Shown here in pieces: positions 33,850-43,157 of a stretch of 64,000 bases of DNA. Under the pieces are notes generated by a model. It ran no database searches. It had not been told where the DNA came from and worked only from the letters and a program-made list of their open reading frames with translations. Numbering within the stretch: the stretch's first letter is position 1; the number at the start of each line of letters is the position of its first letter. This DNA is from Paraburkholderia sp. BL21I4N1 (GTDB taxonomy: Bacteria > Pseudomonadota > Gammaproteobacteria > Burkholderiales > Burkholderiaceae), in the NCBI RefSeq assembly GCF_002973525.1, contig NZ_PVEN01000009.1, positions 1-64,000 of the forward strand, written 5' to 3'. Position numbers and translations under genes: made by a program.

Positions 33850-34904
33850 GCGCGCGGGTAGGCCGTCACTTCGCCGTCCACCGACAGCCGCACGCGCTCG
33901 CCCGGCTGCGGCGACAGGTAGCCCGGCACGCGGGCGCGCACCATGGTTTGCGTGCCGGACTGCATTTGCAGCGCAACGCCGGCGTCCTGACCCTGAAACG
34001 TCACCTCGGTGACGATCGCGTCGTAAGCGCGAGTGTCGTTGACGAGGCGATCCTCTTCGCGAAACAGGCGGATCTGCTCGGGCCGTACCATCACGTCGAC
34101 AGCGCCCTGGCCGATCGGCGTGGACAGCGGCAAATCGCCGAGTTCGCAACTCACCCGATCCTGCGTGACCGTACCCGGCAGCAACACCGCTTCGCCGACA
34201 AACGACGCCAGTTCGCGCGTGACCGGCCGCCGGTACAAGGTCTGCGGCGTCGCCGTCTGAATCAGCCGGCCGTTCCACAATACCGCGACCTCATGCCCCA
34301 GCGACAAAGCCTCGGATTGATCGTGCGTGACCAGCACCGCCGTGGCGCCGGTCGCGGCCAGCGCGCTCGCCACCGCCTGACGGGTTTCGAGCCGCAACGC
34401 GGCGTCGAGCGAGGAAAACGGTTCGTCGAGCATCACCAGCGTAGGCGACGGTGCAAGCGCGCGGGCCAGCGCGACGCGCTGCTGCTGACCGCCCGACAAC
34501 TGCTGCGGCGCACGCGTGCCGAAGTCCGCCGGCAAGCCGACCAGTTCCAGCAACTCGGCCACCCGATGCCGCGCGCGCCGTTGCGTGCGCGGCAAGCCGA
34601 ATACGATGTTGTCCGCCACAGACAGATGCGGAAACAGCGCGCCTTCCTGCGGCACATACCCAATCCGGCGCTGTTCCGACGGCACATGCAGGTTATCGCC
34701 GACCACGCTGCGGCCGTCGATTTCGACGCTGCCGCTATCCGCGCGTTCGAAGCCGCACAACAGGCGCAGCAACGTGGTCTTGCCGCTGCCCGACGGCCCC
34801 AGCAGCGCGAGCAGGGTGCCGCGCTCAACCGAGAGATCGATGCCGTGCAGCACCGAGTGGCCGTCGAACGATTTTTGCAGTCTGCGGATACGAAGTTCGC
34901 TCAT
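33846..34904 (-). CDS. fbpC: ferric iron ABC transporter ATP-binding protein (FbpC-like)
   Basis: The 352-residue ATPase has Walker A LGPSGSGKTTLL, Q-loop GYVPQEGALFPHLSV, signature LSGGQQQRVALARAL and Walker B LVMLDEPFSSLDA. A C-terminal TOBE-type domain (about 270-350) follows, as in FbpC/PotA proteins. It is the last gene of the six-gene iron operon, 51 bases after the permease gene. Confidence 0.9.
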   Translation of the reverse strand: MSELRIRRLQKSFDGHSVLHGIDLSVERGTLLALLGPSGSGKTTLLRLLCGFERADSGSVEIDGRSVVGDNLHVPSEQRRIGYVPQEGALFPHLSVADNIVFGLPRTQRRARHRVAELLELVGLPADFGTRAPQQLSGGQQQRVALARALAPSPTLVMLDEPFSSLDAALRLETRQAVASALAATGATAVLVTHDQSEALSLGHEVAVLWNGRLIQTATPQTLYRRPVTRELASFVGEAVLLPGTVTQDRVSCELGDLPLSTPIGQGAVDVMVRPEQIRLFREEDRLVNDTRAYDAIVTEVTFQGQDAGVALQMQSGTQTMVRARVPGYLSPQPGERVRLSVDGEVTAYPRA

Positions 34905-34955
34905 GAAAATCCGATGGTTAAAGCTGGTAGAGCATGGGCATCGATCGGCACTGAA

Positions 34956-36560
34956 TCAGCCGCGTTCGCCGAGCAGCGCCGATTTGCCGAGCAGCGCGAA
35001 CAGCAGGCCCGACGCGAACAGCGAAATGCCGGTGAGCAGCGCAGCATACGGCGCGGCCGCGGCGAACGCCATGGTCGACGTGTCGGCCCAGACCTGGGTG
35101 GCGAGCGTTTGGGTGTCGAGGGGGGAGAGCAGCAGCGTCGCGTTCAGCTCGGTGACGACCGAAATAAACACCATCGACGCGGCGGCCCCGAGTCCCGGAC
35201 CCGCCAGCGGCAACACCACGCGGAACAGCGTCTGCGACCAGTTCAGGCCGAGGGCGCGCGCGGTTTCTTCCAGACGCGGTTGCGCCTGCATGAAGGCGGC
35301 GCGCACGCTGACCAGCGCGACCGGCATGAACAGCATCGCATAGGCGACCACCAGCAGCGTCGCGCTTTGATAGAGCGGCTGCAGCGCATGCACCGCGAGC
35401 GAGACGATTGCCAGCGCGATCACCAGACCCGGTACGCCTTGCGCGAGAAACACGGTGCGTTCGAACAGCGTCGCGAAGCGGGTCGGGTAGCGCACCAGCA
35501 GGAACGCAAGCGGGATCACCAGCAAGGTGGTTAGCGCCGCCGCGGCGAGGCCGAAACCGACCGACGACAACGTCGCGTTGAACAGCAGTTCGGGCGACAC
35601 GTCGGCCGGCGTGACAGCCGCCGCGCCCGGTTGAGTCAGCCAGTAGCCGATCATGCCGAGCGGCACGCCGAGCGTGGTAACGGTGAGCAGCGCAAAGCCG
35701 GCGACGACGATCCAGCGCCACGCGCCGAGGTCGTAGCGCAGCACCGCGCGACGGGTGCCGCGATCGACGCGTTCATAACGCGCCGCGCCGCGCACGCGAA
35801 ACTCGAACGCGAGCACGATCAGGCAGATCACGATCAGCAGGCAGGCGAGCAGCGAGGCGCCGCCGCCGTCGAAACTGGTGCGGAATTCCGCGTAGATCTG
35901 CGTGGTGAAGGTGTGAAAGCGCAGCAGCGTGAAGGCGCCGAATTCGGACAGCACACCGAGCGCCACCAGCAGCATGCCGCCGAGCAACGCCGGCCGCAGT
36001 TGCGGCAGCACCACCCGCATGAAGCTGCTCCAGCGGCTGCAGCCGAGCGCGCGCGCGCTTTCTTCGAGCGCGGGGTCCATGCTACGCAGCGCGGCGGCCA
36101 CCGGCAGATAAACGAGCGGGAAATACCCGCAGGTCAGCACCAGGAGCGCGCCGTTGAAGTCCTGCAAATCCTGGCTCAACGATACCCAGGCATAGCTCGA
36201 GATAAACGCGGGCATGGCGAGCGGCGCGGCCGTGAGCACGGCCCACAGGCGACGCCCAGGCAAATGCGTGCGCTCGACGAACCACGCCGCCGCCGTGCCG
36301 AGCACCGCGGACACCAGCGTGGTCGACACGGTAATCAGCACGGTGTTGACCAGCAGTTCGCCGACCAGCGGGCGGAAGATGAGATCGGCCGCTTCAGCCG
36401 CGCCGAAGCTCGCGGCACGCCAGAACGTAAACGCAATCGGCAGCAGAACCAGCAAAGCGCTGATTGCTGCTGCCGCGAACAAACCGCGCGGCGCGCGCGA
36501 ACGGGCGCGCGCCGCCACGGTGGATACAGCCGGCGGACCGGCTGACAAGGCTTCGCTCAT
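34956..36560 (-). CDS. fbpB: ferric iron ABC transporter permease (FbpB-like)
   Basis: The 534-residue permease contains two fused BPD_transp_1 units with about 12 membrane segments. Each has an EAA loop: DPALEESARALGCSRWSSFMRVVLPQLRP in the first half and QPRLEETARALGLNWSQTLFRVVLPLAGP in the second. This single-chain dimer is typical of FbpB/SfuB iron permeases. Its ATG directly follows the FbpA stop codon with no gap. Confidence 0.9.
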   Translation of the reverse strand: MSEALSAGPPAVSTVAARARSRAPRGLFAAAAISALLVLLPIAFTFWRAASFGAAEAADLIFRPLVGELLVNTVLITVSTTLVSAVLGTAAAWFVERTHLPGRRLWAVLTAAPLAMPAFISSYAWVSLSQDLQDFNGALLVLTCGYFPLVYLPVAAALRSMDPALEESARALGCSRWSSFMRVVLPQLRPALLGGMLLVALGVLSEFGAFTLLRFHTFTTQIYAEFRTSFDGGGASLLACLLIVICLIVLAFEFRVRGAARYERVDRGTRRAVLRYDLGAWRWIVVAGFALLTVTTLGVPLGMIGYWLTQPGAAAVTPADVSPELLFNATLSSVGFGLAAAALTTLLVIPLAFLLVRYPTRFATLFERTVFLAQGVPGLVIALAIVSLAVHALQPLYQSATLLVVAYAMLFMPVALVSVRAAFMQAQPRLEETARALGLNWSQTLFRVVLPLAGPGLGAAASMVFISVVTELNATLLLSPLDTQTLATQVWADTSTMAFAAAAPYAALLTGISLFASGLLFALLGKSALLGERG

Positions 36561-37592
36561 TTACAGCAGACCTGCCTGACGCAACAGTTTGCCGGCCTGG
36601 CTGTCGTCGCCGAGCTGCTCGATGGTCAGTGCCGGCGGCTTCAGTTCGGTGAACGGCTTGAGGATCGGGTCCGACGCGACACCTGCGCGCAGCGGATATT
36701 CGAACATCACGTGGCTGTTCGCCATCAGTTGCTGCGCGCGATCACTGACCAGATACGCGAGGAACTTCTGGGCGCCGTCCGCGTTGTGCGCGGACTTCAA
36801 CACCGCCGCGCCCGACACGTTCACCGCTGCGCCGGCGTCGCCGTTGCCGAAGTGATAGATCGCGCTGCGAGTCTTGCCGTCGCCGATTTCAGCGTGCAGG
36901 CGAGCCCAGTAGTAGTTGTTGATCAGACCGGTCGCGACACCGCCGCGATTGACGGCGGCCACCACGCCTTCGTCGTCGTCGAAGAGTTGCGCGTTGGCTT
37001 TCAGGCCCTTGAGCCATTGCACGGTTTGCGCTTCGCCCTTCAGCGCGAGCACGGCGCTCACCAGCGGCAGGAAGTCGCCGTCGCTCGGGGCGATACCGAC
37101 GCGGCCTTTCCATTCCGGCTTGGCGAGATCGAACAGCGATTGCGGCAGTTGCGACGGTTGCAGCTTCGTGGTGTTGTAGGCCAGCACGTTTTCACGCGCG
37201 GTCACGGCAACCCACGAGCCCGTCGGCGAGCTGAAGCGTGCCGGCACGGTGGCGAGCGTGGCGCTGTCCACCTTGTTCAGCAGGCCTTTCTCTTCGAGCA
37301 GCATCAGCTCGGGCGAGTTTTCCGTGAAGTACACGTCGGCCGGCGTGGCCGAGCCTTCCGCGACGATCTGCGCGGCCATCGCCGGGCCTTCGCCGTTGCG
37401 GATCTTCACCGAGATGCCCGACTGCTTTTCGAAGTCTTTGGCGAGCAGGTTAACGACCTGTTCGTGCTGCGCGTTATAGACCGTGATGGACGCAGCCTGC
37501 GCCGCCGAAGGCACCGTCGCGAAAGCCGCGAGCGTGAGCGCTGCGGCGCTGCTGATGAGGCGCACGCGGGTGCCAAACCATGATTGAGCCAT
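36561..37592 (-). CDS. fbpA: ferric iron ABC transporter substrate-binding protein (FbpA-like)
   Basis: A 343-residue periplasmic protein with a signal peptide (about 1-33, AAQAA). The mature protein begins SITVYNAQHEQVVNLLAKDF, as in FbpA/IdiA transferrin-like iron-binding proteins. A paired tyrosine in LINNYYWARL matches the two iron-ligating tyrosines of FbpA, and the TENSPELMLLEEKGLL stretch is family-typical. Together with EfeB upstream in the same operon, it probably receives ferric iron in the periplasm. Confidence 0.9.
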   Translation of the reverse strand: MAQSWFGTRVRLISSAAALTLAAFATVPSAAQAASITVYNAQHEQVVNLLAKDFEKQSGISVKIRNGEGPAMAAQIVAEGSATPADVYFTENSPELMLLEEKGLLNKVDSATLATVPARFSSPTGSWVAVTARENVLAYNTTKLQPSQLPQSLFDLAKPEWKGRVGIAPSDGDFLPLVSAVLALKGEAQTVQWLKGLKANAQLFDDDEGVVAAVNRGGVATGLINNYYWARLHAEIGDGKTRSAIYHFGNGDAGAAVNVSGAAVLKSAHNADGAQKFLAYLVSDRAQQLMANSHVMFEYPLRAGVASDPILKPFTELKPPALTIEQLGDDSQAGKLLRQAGLL

Positions 37593-37708
37593 GATCCTGT
37601 GTTCCGTTGGTGATGTTGTTGTTGATCTTTCGATGCGTCGCTTGCTTGTTCACCGTGCCTGCGGCCCGCTTGCGCGGATCGCCGGCACGGCATGCTACCG
37701 GGCCTCTG

Positions 37709-39097
37709 TTACGCCTCGAACAGCCCCGCGCCGATATACGAACCCGGCTTCGCGCCCGGCGGCACCGCGAACACCGCGCTGCCTACATGGGTCGTGAACT
37801 GGTTCATCATGTCGAACTTCGCGAGCCGGTCGTTGATCGGAATGAAGCCCTTACGCGGGTCGCTCTGGTGAGCGACGAAAATCAGCCCCGCGTCGTATTC
37901 CGTTTCCTGACGCCATGGCGGCCAGCGCTCGATGTAGAAATCCGTGCTGTCGTTGTACGAATACGAGCGGCGCAGAATCTGCGCACCGTTGTTGCTGGCC
38001 TGATTCGACAGACGCACGTGCGAGTTCTCCGGAATCACCGGATTGCCGTCCTTGTCTTCTTCCTTCAGGTCGACCGCGTCGAACTCGCTCTTTTTGCCGA
38101 TCGGCGCACCGCTGTACTTGTGACGGCCGAACACCTGTTCCTGGAAGTCCACCTCGGTGTTGTCCCAGTGTTCCAGCGTGATGCGGATACGTCGCACGAC
38201 GGTGTACGTGCCGCCTTCCATCCACGGCGCGTCCGCGGTGGCGCCGGCCCACACGAACTCGTTCATCAGTTGCGGTTTCGCGGTGGACGGATTGTTGGTG
38301 CCGTCCTTGAAGCCCATCAGATTGCGCGGCGTCTGACCGCGCGGACCCGACAGGAAACCGGCCTGGCCCCAACGCATGGCGGCCGTGCCGTAAGCAAGGC
38401 GCGCCAATTGGCGGACCGCATGAAACGCGACCTGCTGATCGTTCGCGCACGCCTGGATGAACAGGTCGCCGCCGGTTTTCTGTTCGATCAGTTGATCGCC
38501 GTTGAAACGCGGCAGATCGACGAGCGCGGCGGGGCGGCGCGCGGCGAGACCGTAGCGGTCCTTGCCGTCTTTCGTGAACAGACCCGGGCCGAAGCCGAAC
38601 GTGATCGTCAGGCCGCACGGGCCGAGGCCGAGCACGTCGCCGGAATCGGGCGCGGCTTTCGCGTTGACCGGGCTGTAGGCGCTGCCGTCGTCTTTACCGC
38701 CCGACTTGGCGGCGGGTGCGCTCTCGACCATGCCGTCGACTTGCGCGGCTTTGGCGGTCGCGCCGGTCGGCAGCGGCGCGGCCGTATTGCCTTGCGTCAA
38801 ACGCGCGGCCGCGTCGGTCCAGGCGCGCAGCAGCGCGATCACGTCGGCGCGGTTTTCGGTCGTCAGATCGAGCGCGGCGACATACGTGTGACTCTGCTGC
38901 GCCGTGACGACGCCACCTTGATGCAAACCGTAAAACGGCTCGACGGCCAGTTGCGGATCGGCGCTGTGCGCGGGTGGTTTGGCGAGCGCGGCCTGAGCGA
39001 CCTGCGCCGCACCGAGACTCGCGCCGGCGGCGACCGCGGCGCCGCCCGCTTTCAGAAATCCGCGCCGTGAGGGCCGCGGGGGTTGATCGTGTGCCAT
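37709..39097 (-). CDS. efeB: Tat-exported Dyp-type heme peroxidase/deferrochelatase (EfeB-like)
   Basis: The 462-residue protein begins with a Tat signal (SRRGFLKAGG at about 9-18, then a hydrophobic run). It has the Dyp signature GFKDGTNN and the FGRHKYSGAPIG segment carrying the proximal heme histidine, preceded by VVRRIRITLEHWD. EfeB proteins use heme to oxidise ferrous iron or to release iron from heme. A low-complexity stretch at about residues 100-150 is longer than expected. EfeU and EfeO are absent, and it is instead embedded with FbpABC genes. Confidence 0.92.
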   Translation of the reverse strand: MAHDQPPRPSRRGFLKAGGAAVAAGASLGAAQVAQAALAKPPAHSADPQLAVEPFYGLHQGGVVTAQQSHTYVAALDLTTENRADVIALLRAWTDAAARLTQGNTAAPLPTGATAKAAQVDGMVESAPAAKSGGKDDGSAYSPVNAKAAPDSGDVLGLGPCGLTITFGFGPGLFTKDGKDRYGLAARRPAALVDLPRFNGDQLIEQKTGGDLFIQACANDQQVAFHAVRQLARLAYGTAAMRWGQAGFLSGPRGQTPRNLMGFKDGTNNPSTAKPQLMNEFVWAGATADAPWMEGGTYTVVRRIRITLEHWDNTEVDFQEQVFGRHKYSGAPIGKKSEFDAVDLKEEDKDGNPVIPENSHVRLSNQASNNGAQILRRSYSYNDSTDFYIERWPPWRQETEYDAGLIFVAHQSDPRKGFIPINDRLAKFDMMNQFTTHVGSAVFAVPPGAKPGSYIGAGLFEA

Positions 39098-39134
39098 GGC
39101 TACTTCACCTTCATTGCGCTGTGGGGTGTTTTGC

Positions 39135-40274
39135 TTACTTCGCGAGAACCAGCGTGTTCACGTCGTCTTGCACGTAGTAGAAACCGTCGCCTTCGGGCGT
39201 CAACGCAAGACCGAACAGGTCGCCGTTGCCCGGGGGCGATTGTGCCTTGTCCGTGTCGATCCAGCGAGCGTAAATCTGCTTGCCGGTGGCCGGGTCGATC
39301 TCGACGATCTGGCCGTTCAGCGCGTTGGTCACCAGCAGGTGGCCGTTAGGCGCGGTGACCATCGCGAGCGGGCGATGCAGCAGGCCGTCGGCGGTCAGTT
39401 GGCGGCCCACGCCTGCGCTGGTGTCGCGCGTCATCGGTTCGTCGATTTCCGTCACGCGGTTGCCGATCGCGTCGGACACGTACAACAGTTTCTGGTCGCC
39501 CGACAGCGCGAGGCCGGTCGGGCCGACGAGAAACACGCCCTTGTCCGCCTGCGCGCCGAAGCCGCTGCCCACCACGGTTTCCTTCTTCACGACCGGCGGC
39601 TTGTCGGCCGGCACGTCGAGGTCCAGGCGCAGCACGGTGGCCTGCTTGAACACCGGCGGATTGCCCTCCGCACCGCCCACGCCGAAGCCGGCGTTACTGA
39701 CGAACAGCGTCGCGCTCGAGCCGTTGTCGACGACCGCCATGTTGCCCCACGGGTCGTTGATGTTCGGGCTCGTGATGGTCGAGGCGACCTTGCCCTGCGG
39801 ATCGATCACGATCAGGCAGCCGGCGCCCTTGGTGCCGGTGGTGCCGTCGTTGCTCGGCGTGCTGCCGACGATCACGTAGCCGGACTTCAGCATGGTCATC
39901 GCCGTGGAAAGGCCGATGCCGCCGGGGCACGCCTTCAGATCGCGCGGCACCGTCGCGAACACCGTCATCTCTTTGGTGTCCGGATGGTAGTTGATGATGG
40001 TGCTGCCGGTGCCTTGCAGGTTGGTCGAGTTGTTGAAGTTGCCGACCAGCACGTCGCCCTTCTTGACGGTACCGACGCTGACCGGCGCGACCACGACCGC
40101 GTACGGGTTCTGGTCGCCGTTGCCCGGCACGGTGTTGATCAGCGTGGTGTGGTGCTTGATGGTTTCCAGGAAACCTTGCGGCTCGGCGTAGGCGCCGGCG
40201 GCCGTTGTCAGGGCAGCGGCGGCGATCAGGGCCCGCGCGGCGCGCGGCGAAAACTTGCGCGTGGGTTGGTTCAT
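39135..40274 (-). CDS. periplasmic beta-propeller (NHL/SMP-30-like) protein in iron operon
   Basis: A 379-residue exported protein: signal peptide about 1-30 (GAYAEP), then repeated blades with motifs such as NPYAVVVAP, DVLVGNFNN, NDPWGNMAVVD, VGPTGLALSGDQKLLYVSDAIGNRVTEID and PLAMVTAPNGHLLVTNALNGQIVEIDP. This is the NHL-like six-bladed propeller pattern. It sits between the porin and EfeB genes in one direction with short gaps. GGAG lies before ATG 40274. A role in iron uptake is inferred only from context; I see no catalytic motif. Confidence 0.8.
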   Translation of the reverse strand: MNQPTRKFSPRAARALIAAAALTTAAGAYAEPQGFLETIKHHTTLINTVPGNGDQNPYAVVVAPVSVGTVKKGDVLVGNFNNSTNLQGTGSTIINYHPDTKEMTVFATVPRDLKACPGGIGLSTAMTMLKSGYVIVGSTPSNDGTTGTKGAGCLIVIDPQGKVASTITSPNINDPWGNMAVVDNGSSATLFVSNAGFGVGGAEGNPPVFKQATVLRLDLDVPADKPPVVKKETVVGSGFGAQADKGVFLVGPTGLALSGDQKLLYVSDAIGNRVTEIDEPMTRDTSAGVGRQLTADGLLHRPLAMVTAPNGHLLVTNALNGQIVEIDPATGKQIYARWIDTDKAQSPPGNGDLFGLALTPEGDGFYYVQDDVNTLVLAK

Positions 40275-40374
40275 GATTGGATCTCCGTGCGGGCGCACAA
40301 AGCGTTGATTGCGGTCATGATCGAAAGCATGGGATTCGATTTGTCGGTAGCGTGTAAGTTGGGCGAGCGCGGCA

Positions 40375-41898
40375 TCAGAACGTGATGTTGGTCCGCACGC
40401 CGATGACGAACGTGTTGCGCAGCGGCTGCGTCGGGTCGCTCGGGTTCTGGCCGGCGCCGGCGTTGAACGTATATTGTGCATCCGCCTGCAGCTGCCACCA
40501 CGGATTGACCTGATACTGATAGGTGGCTTCTAGCGTGGTTTCGCTGGTACGCACGCCGTACGGGCCGCCGCTGAATGCCTGATTGTCCTGATCGAGACCG
40601 TTCACGTGGTTGCCGATCTTGATGTACGTCAGCGCGATGCCGGCGCTGTCGTTGTCGCGGCCGGCGAACGGCGCCTTCAGCACGACGCCGACGTTGGCGG
40701 CCACGCTGACCAGATTGCGGTCGCCGGGCGCGCCCATCACGCGGGCAAATACGTTCAGGCTGCGCGGTTCGTCCGGGTCCGGGCGCCAGATCATCTGGTC
40801 GGCGACCGCGTAGAAGCTGTAGTCGCCGTGATGATTCTGGGCAATGCCGGTGGAGGCCGGATTCGCAAGCGACAGACCGGTGTTGTCGAAACGCTGGTCG
40901 GCAAAGCTCTGGTTGTTGTACCAGAGGCCGAGCTTGTAGGTGCCCGGCAAACCGCCGCCGCCCATGCCGACCATTTCGCCGTCGGCCGGCTGGTTGATCG
41001 CGTACTGCAACTCGCCGATGAACAGCGTGCCGTTGTGCAGGTTGAAATTGGTGCCGCTCTTGTTGTTCGGGCTATTGCCGAGCGGGTCGCCGTCGAAGAC
41101 ACCGGCGAGCGCTGTCAACGAAGGCGTGATCTGGCCGCGCACGCGCACGCCGAGATCGGCCAGCGGATAAGCCGGGCCGCCCGAGGGCATGTCGTACGAA
41201 GGCAGCGCGGGCCAGCCGAACATCGTATTGACGAACAGCGCCGAGTTCGTGCTGGTGATGAATTCCTGGTCGATACTTTGCTGACCGACCTTCACGTCGA
41301 TACGCTTGTTCAGGAACGATTGCTGATACCACAACTCCCACAGGCGGGTCGTGTCCTGCGCTTCGATACCGCTCGCCGTATTCAGCGTGCCGAGCTTGTT
41401 GGCGCTCAGGTTGGCGCCGTGAATCTGCAGCGCGCTCACGTTGAACAGACCGCCCGGCAGACCGAAGGCTTTCTGCGTATCCATCTGCACGGTGGCGGTC
41501 GTCAGACCGTCGTAGTCCGCGCCTTTCGAGAGACCACCGCGCACATTGGCCAGCACTTCACTGGTTTCCGTGAGCTGCAAGGTCACGCCGTATTTGCCGA
41601 GCCACGGACGCAAACCGCCAATGTCGCCGAGCAGCGTCGCGCGATTCCAGACACCCGTCCACTGATTGGTCTGGGTGGCCTGAATGTTCAGGTCGGCCTC
41701 GGGGGCTTCGGGCGTTGCGTCGGGGTTGGCTTCAGCCATGGCCACGCCGGCTGTCAGCGAAGCCCAGGCAAATGCCGTGAAGAGCGCGGCGCGCCGCAAG
41801 GAGGGCAGACGCGAACGGCTACCGACACCAGCGCGCCTGGCGGAATCGCGAAGCGGACGCGCTTGAACAGCGGGTCCGTTGAGTTGGGCGAACTTCAT
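40375..41898 (-). CDS. OprB-family outer-membrane porin
   Basis: The 507-residue protein has a long N-terminal region including a signal sequence (to about residue 55, VAMAEA) and a barrel of the carbohydrate-selective OprB family: LGDIGGLRPWLGKYGVTLQL near the start, LWELWYQQSFLNKRIDVKVGQQSID, and the C-terminal strand FVIGVRTNITF ending in Phe as expected for outer-membrane insertion. AGGATTT precedes ATG 41898. It heads a Fur-controlled operon with iron genes, so its natural substrate may be an iron chelate rather than sugar (inference). Confidence 0.88.
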   Translation of the reverse strand: MKFAQLNGPAVQARPLRDSARRAGVGSRSRLPSLRRAALFTAFAWASLTAGVAMAEANPDATPEAPEADLNIQATQTNQWTGVWNRATLLGDIGGLRPWLGKYGVTLQLTETSEVLANVRGGLSKGADYDGLTTATVQMDTQKAFGLPGGLFNVSALQIHGANLSANKLGTLNTASGIEAQDTTRLWELWYQQSFLNKRIDVKVGQQSIDQEFITSTNSALFVNTMFGWPALPSYDMPSGGPAYPLADLGVRVRGQITPSLTALAGVFDGDPLGNSPNNKSGTNFNLHNGTLFIGELQYAINQPADGEMVGMGGGGLPGTYKLGLWYNNQSFADQRFDNTGLSLANPASTGIAQNHHGDYSFYAVADQMIWRPDPDEPRSLNVFARVMGAPGDRNLVSVAANVGVVLKAPFAGRDNDSAGIALTYIKIGNHVNGLDQDNQAFSGGPYGVRTSETTLEATYQYQVNPWWQLQADAQYTFNAGAGQNPSDPTQPLRNTFVIGVRTNITF

Positions 41899-42010
41899 CG
41901 AAATCCTTGTTTGTGTTGTATCGACTGAACTGATCACCGCGGTATGACGTTGCTGTCACGACTGCGATTTGCTGCGACGGGTCGCGACGCCGGGCACAGC
42001 AGATGGCGAG

Positions 42011-42062
42011 ATCGTACGCATGCGAAATAGGTGCGTCAACACAAATGAGAACGATTCGCATC
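42011..42062 (-). promoter_or_regulatory. Fur-regulated promoter of the porin-efeB-fbpABC operon
   Basis: On the minus strand TTGACG (plus 42034-42039) and TACGAT (plus 42011-42016) are 17 bases apart, an excellent sigma-70 promoter. The 19-bp AATGAGAACGATTCGCATC (42044-42062), a good Fur-box match, lies four bases upstream of the -35. The rest of the 41899-42304 gap is AT-rich with no coding frame. Confidence 0.78.
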
Positions 42063-42304
42063 AATATTACTGACATGTAACTTTGATCTTTACGGACTGC
42101 TACTAATGGCTATTTGAGCGTAATGAAAAGAGAATTAAAACGTAATTTAAACGTAGGGTTGTGGTCTTATCGAATGCGTTTTCAATAAACCTGCCGCGTG
42201 CGGAAGCATTGCGATTGCTGAGCCGCTATGATCTTTTTCGAAGCCGCCTGGCGGCACAAGATCGATCAGCGTCGAGCGCCTCAGACCTAACCGGGAACAT
42301 GCCG

Positions 42305-43141
42305 ATGTCACACACCGTCAATCTGGACCATTACTTCACCCGCATCGGCTACGACGGCCCGCGCGCGGCCACGCTGGAGGTGCTGCAGGCGCTGCACCGG
42401 CTGCATCCGCGCGCCATTCCGTTCGAGAACCTGAACCCGTTCACGCGCCGCGCGGTGAAGCTCGATCTCGAATCGGTCGAGCGCAAGCTCGTCACGAACC
42501 GTCGCGGCGGTTACTGCTTCGAGCAGAACGCGTTGCTCGCGAACGTGCTGATGCAACTGGGCTTCAACGTGACGCCGCTGCTCGCCCGCGTGCTGTGGGG
42601 CCGTGAATCCGACGAGGTGCCGCCGCGCACGCATATGGTTTTGCGGATCGACCTGGACAACGAGGCATGGATCGTCGACGTCGGTTTCGGCAGCGTCACG
42701 CTGACCGCGCCGTTGCGTCTTGCCGTGGGCATCGCGCAGCGTACGCCGCTGGGCACGTTCCGTCTCGCCGACGCATCGCACGATGCGCTTTACCTCGACG
42801 TGCAGGCGCGCGACGAAAGCTGGACGCGCGTCTATCGCTTCGATCTGCACGCGGTCGAGTGGGTCGACTATGAAACCTCGAACTGGTACACGTCGACGGC
42901 GCCGGAATCGATTTTTGCCACCACGCTGATCGTGTGCCGTGTCCTCGACGACTCGCGGCTCACGCTGCGCAACGACCAGTTGAACGAACGCGGCGCCGAC
43001 GGCGAGGTCGTGCGCGAACGGCAACTCGCCAGCGCGGACGAACTCGCGGCCTGCCTGCGCGATCAGTTCGGCCTGAATACCGGCGACATCGATCTCGTCG
43101 ACGTGTTCAATCGCGTACGCACACCGGTCCACAACGTTTAG
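42305..43141 (+). CDS. arylamine N-acetyltransferase
   Basis: A 278-residue NAT enzyme, which acetylates arylamines, hydroxylamines or hydrazines using acetyl-CoA. The catalytic triad is visible: Cys in RRGGYCFEQN, His in PPRTHMVL and Asp in IVDVGFG. The first part SHTVNLDHYFTRIGYDGP is typical. ATG 42305 is chosen over ATG 42299 because GGGA spacing fits the former. It is followed by the methyltransferase-like gene after 16 bases and is likely cotranscribed. Confidence 0.92.
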   Translation: MSHTVNLDHYFTRIGYDGPRAATLEVLQALHRLHPRAIPFENLNPFTRRAVKLDLESVERKLVTNRRGGYCFEQNALLANVLMQLGFNVTPLLARVLWGRESDEVPPRTHMVLRIDLDNEAWIVDVGFGSVTLTAPLRLAVGIAQRTPLGTFRLADASHDALYLDVQARDESWTRVYRFDLHAVEWVDYETSNWYTSTAPESIFATTLIVCRVLDDSRLTLRNDQLNERGADGEVVRERQLASADELAACLRDQFGLNTGDIDLVDVFNRVRTPVHNV

Positions 43142-43157
43142 CAACTCAGTCACCTAC

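Noticed and set aside
33414..35534. A 706-codon plus-strand frame across the LysR gene end and the FbpC/FbpB genes
   Set aside because: Composition is Arg/Gln-rich and structureless; the opposite strand carries clear ABC-transporter motifs.
37709..39097. Reading the EfeB gene as part of a classical EfeUOB system
   Set aside because: No EfeU permease or EfeO cupredoxin-type gene is present; the partners are FbpABC, a propeller protein and a porin.
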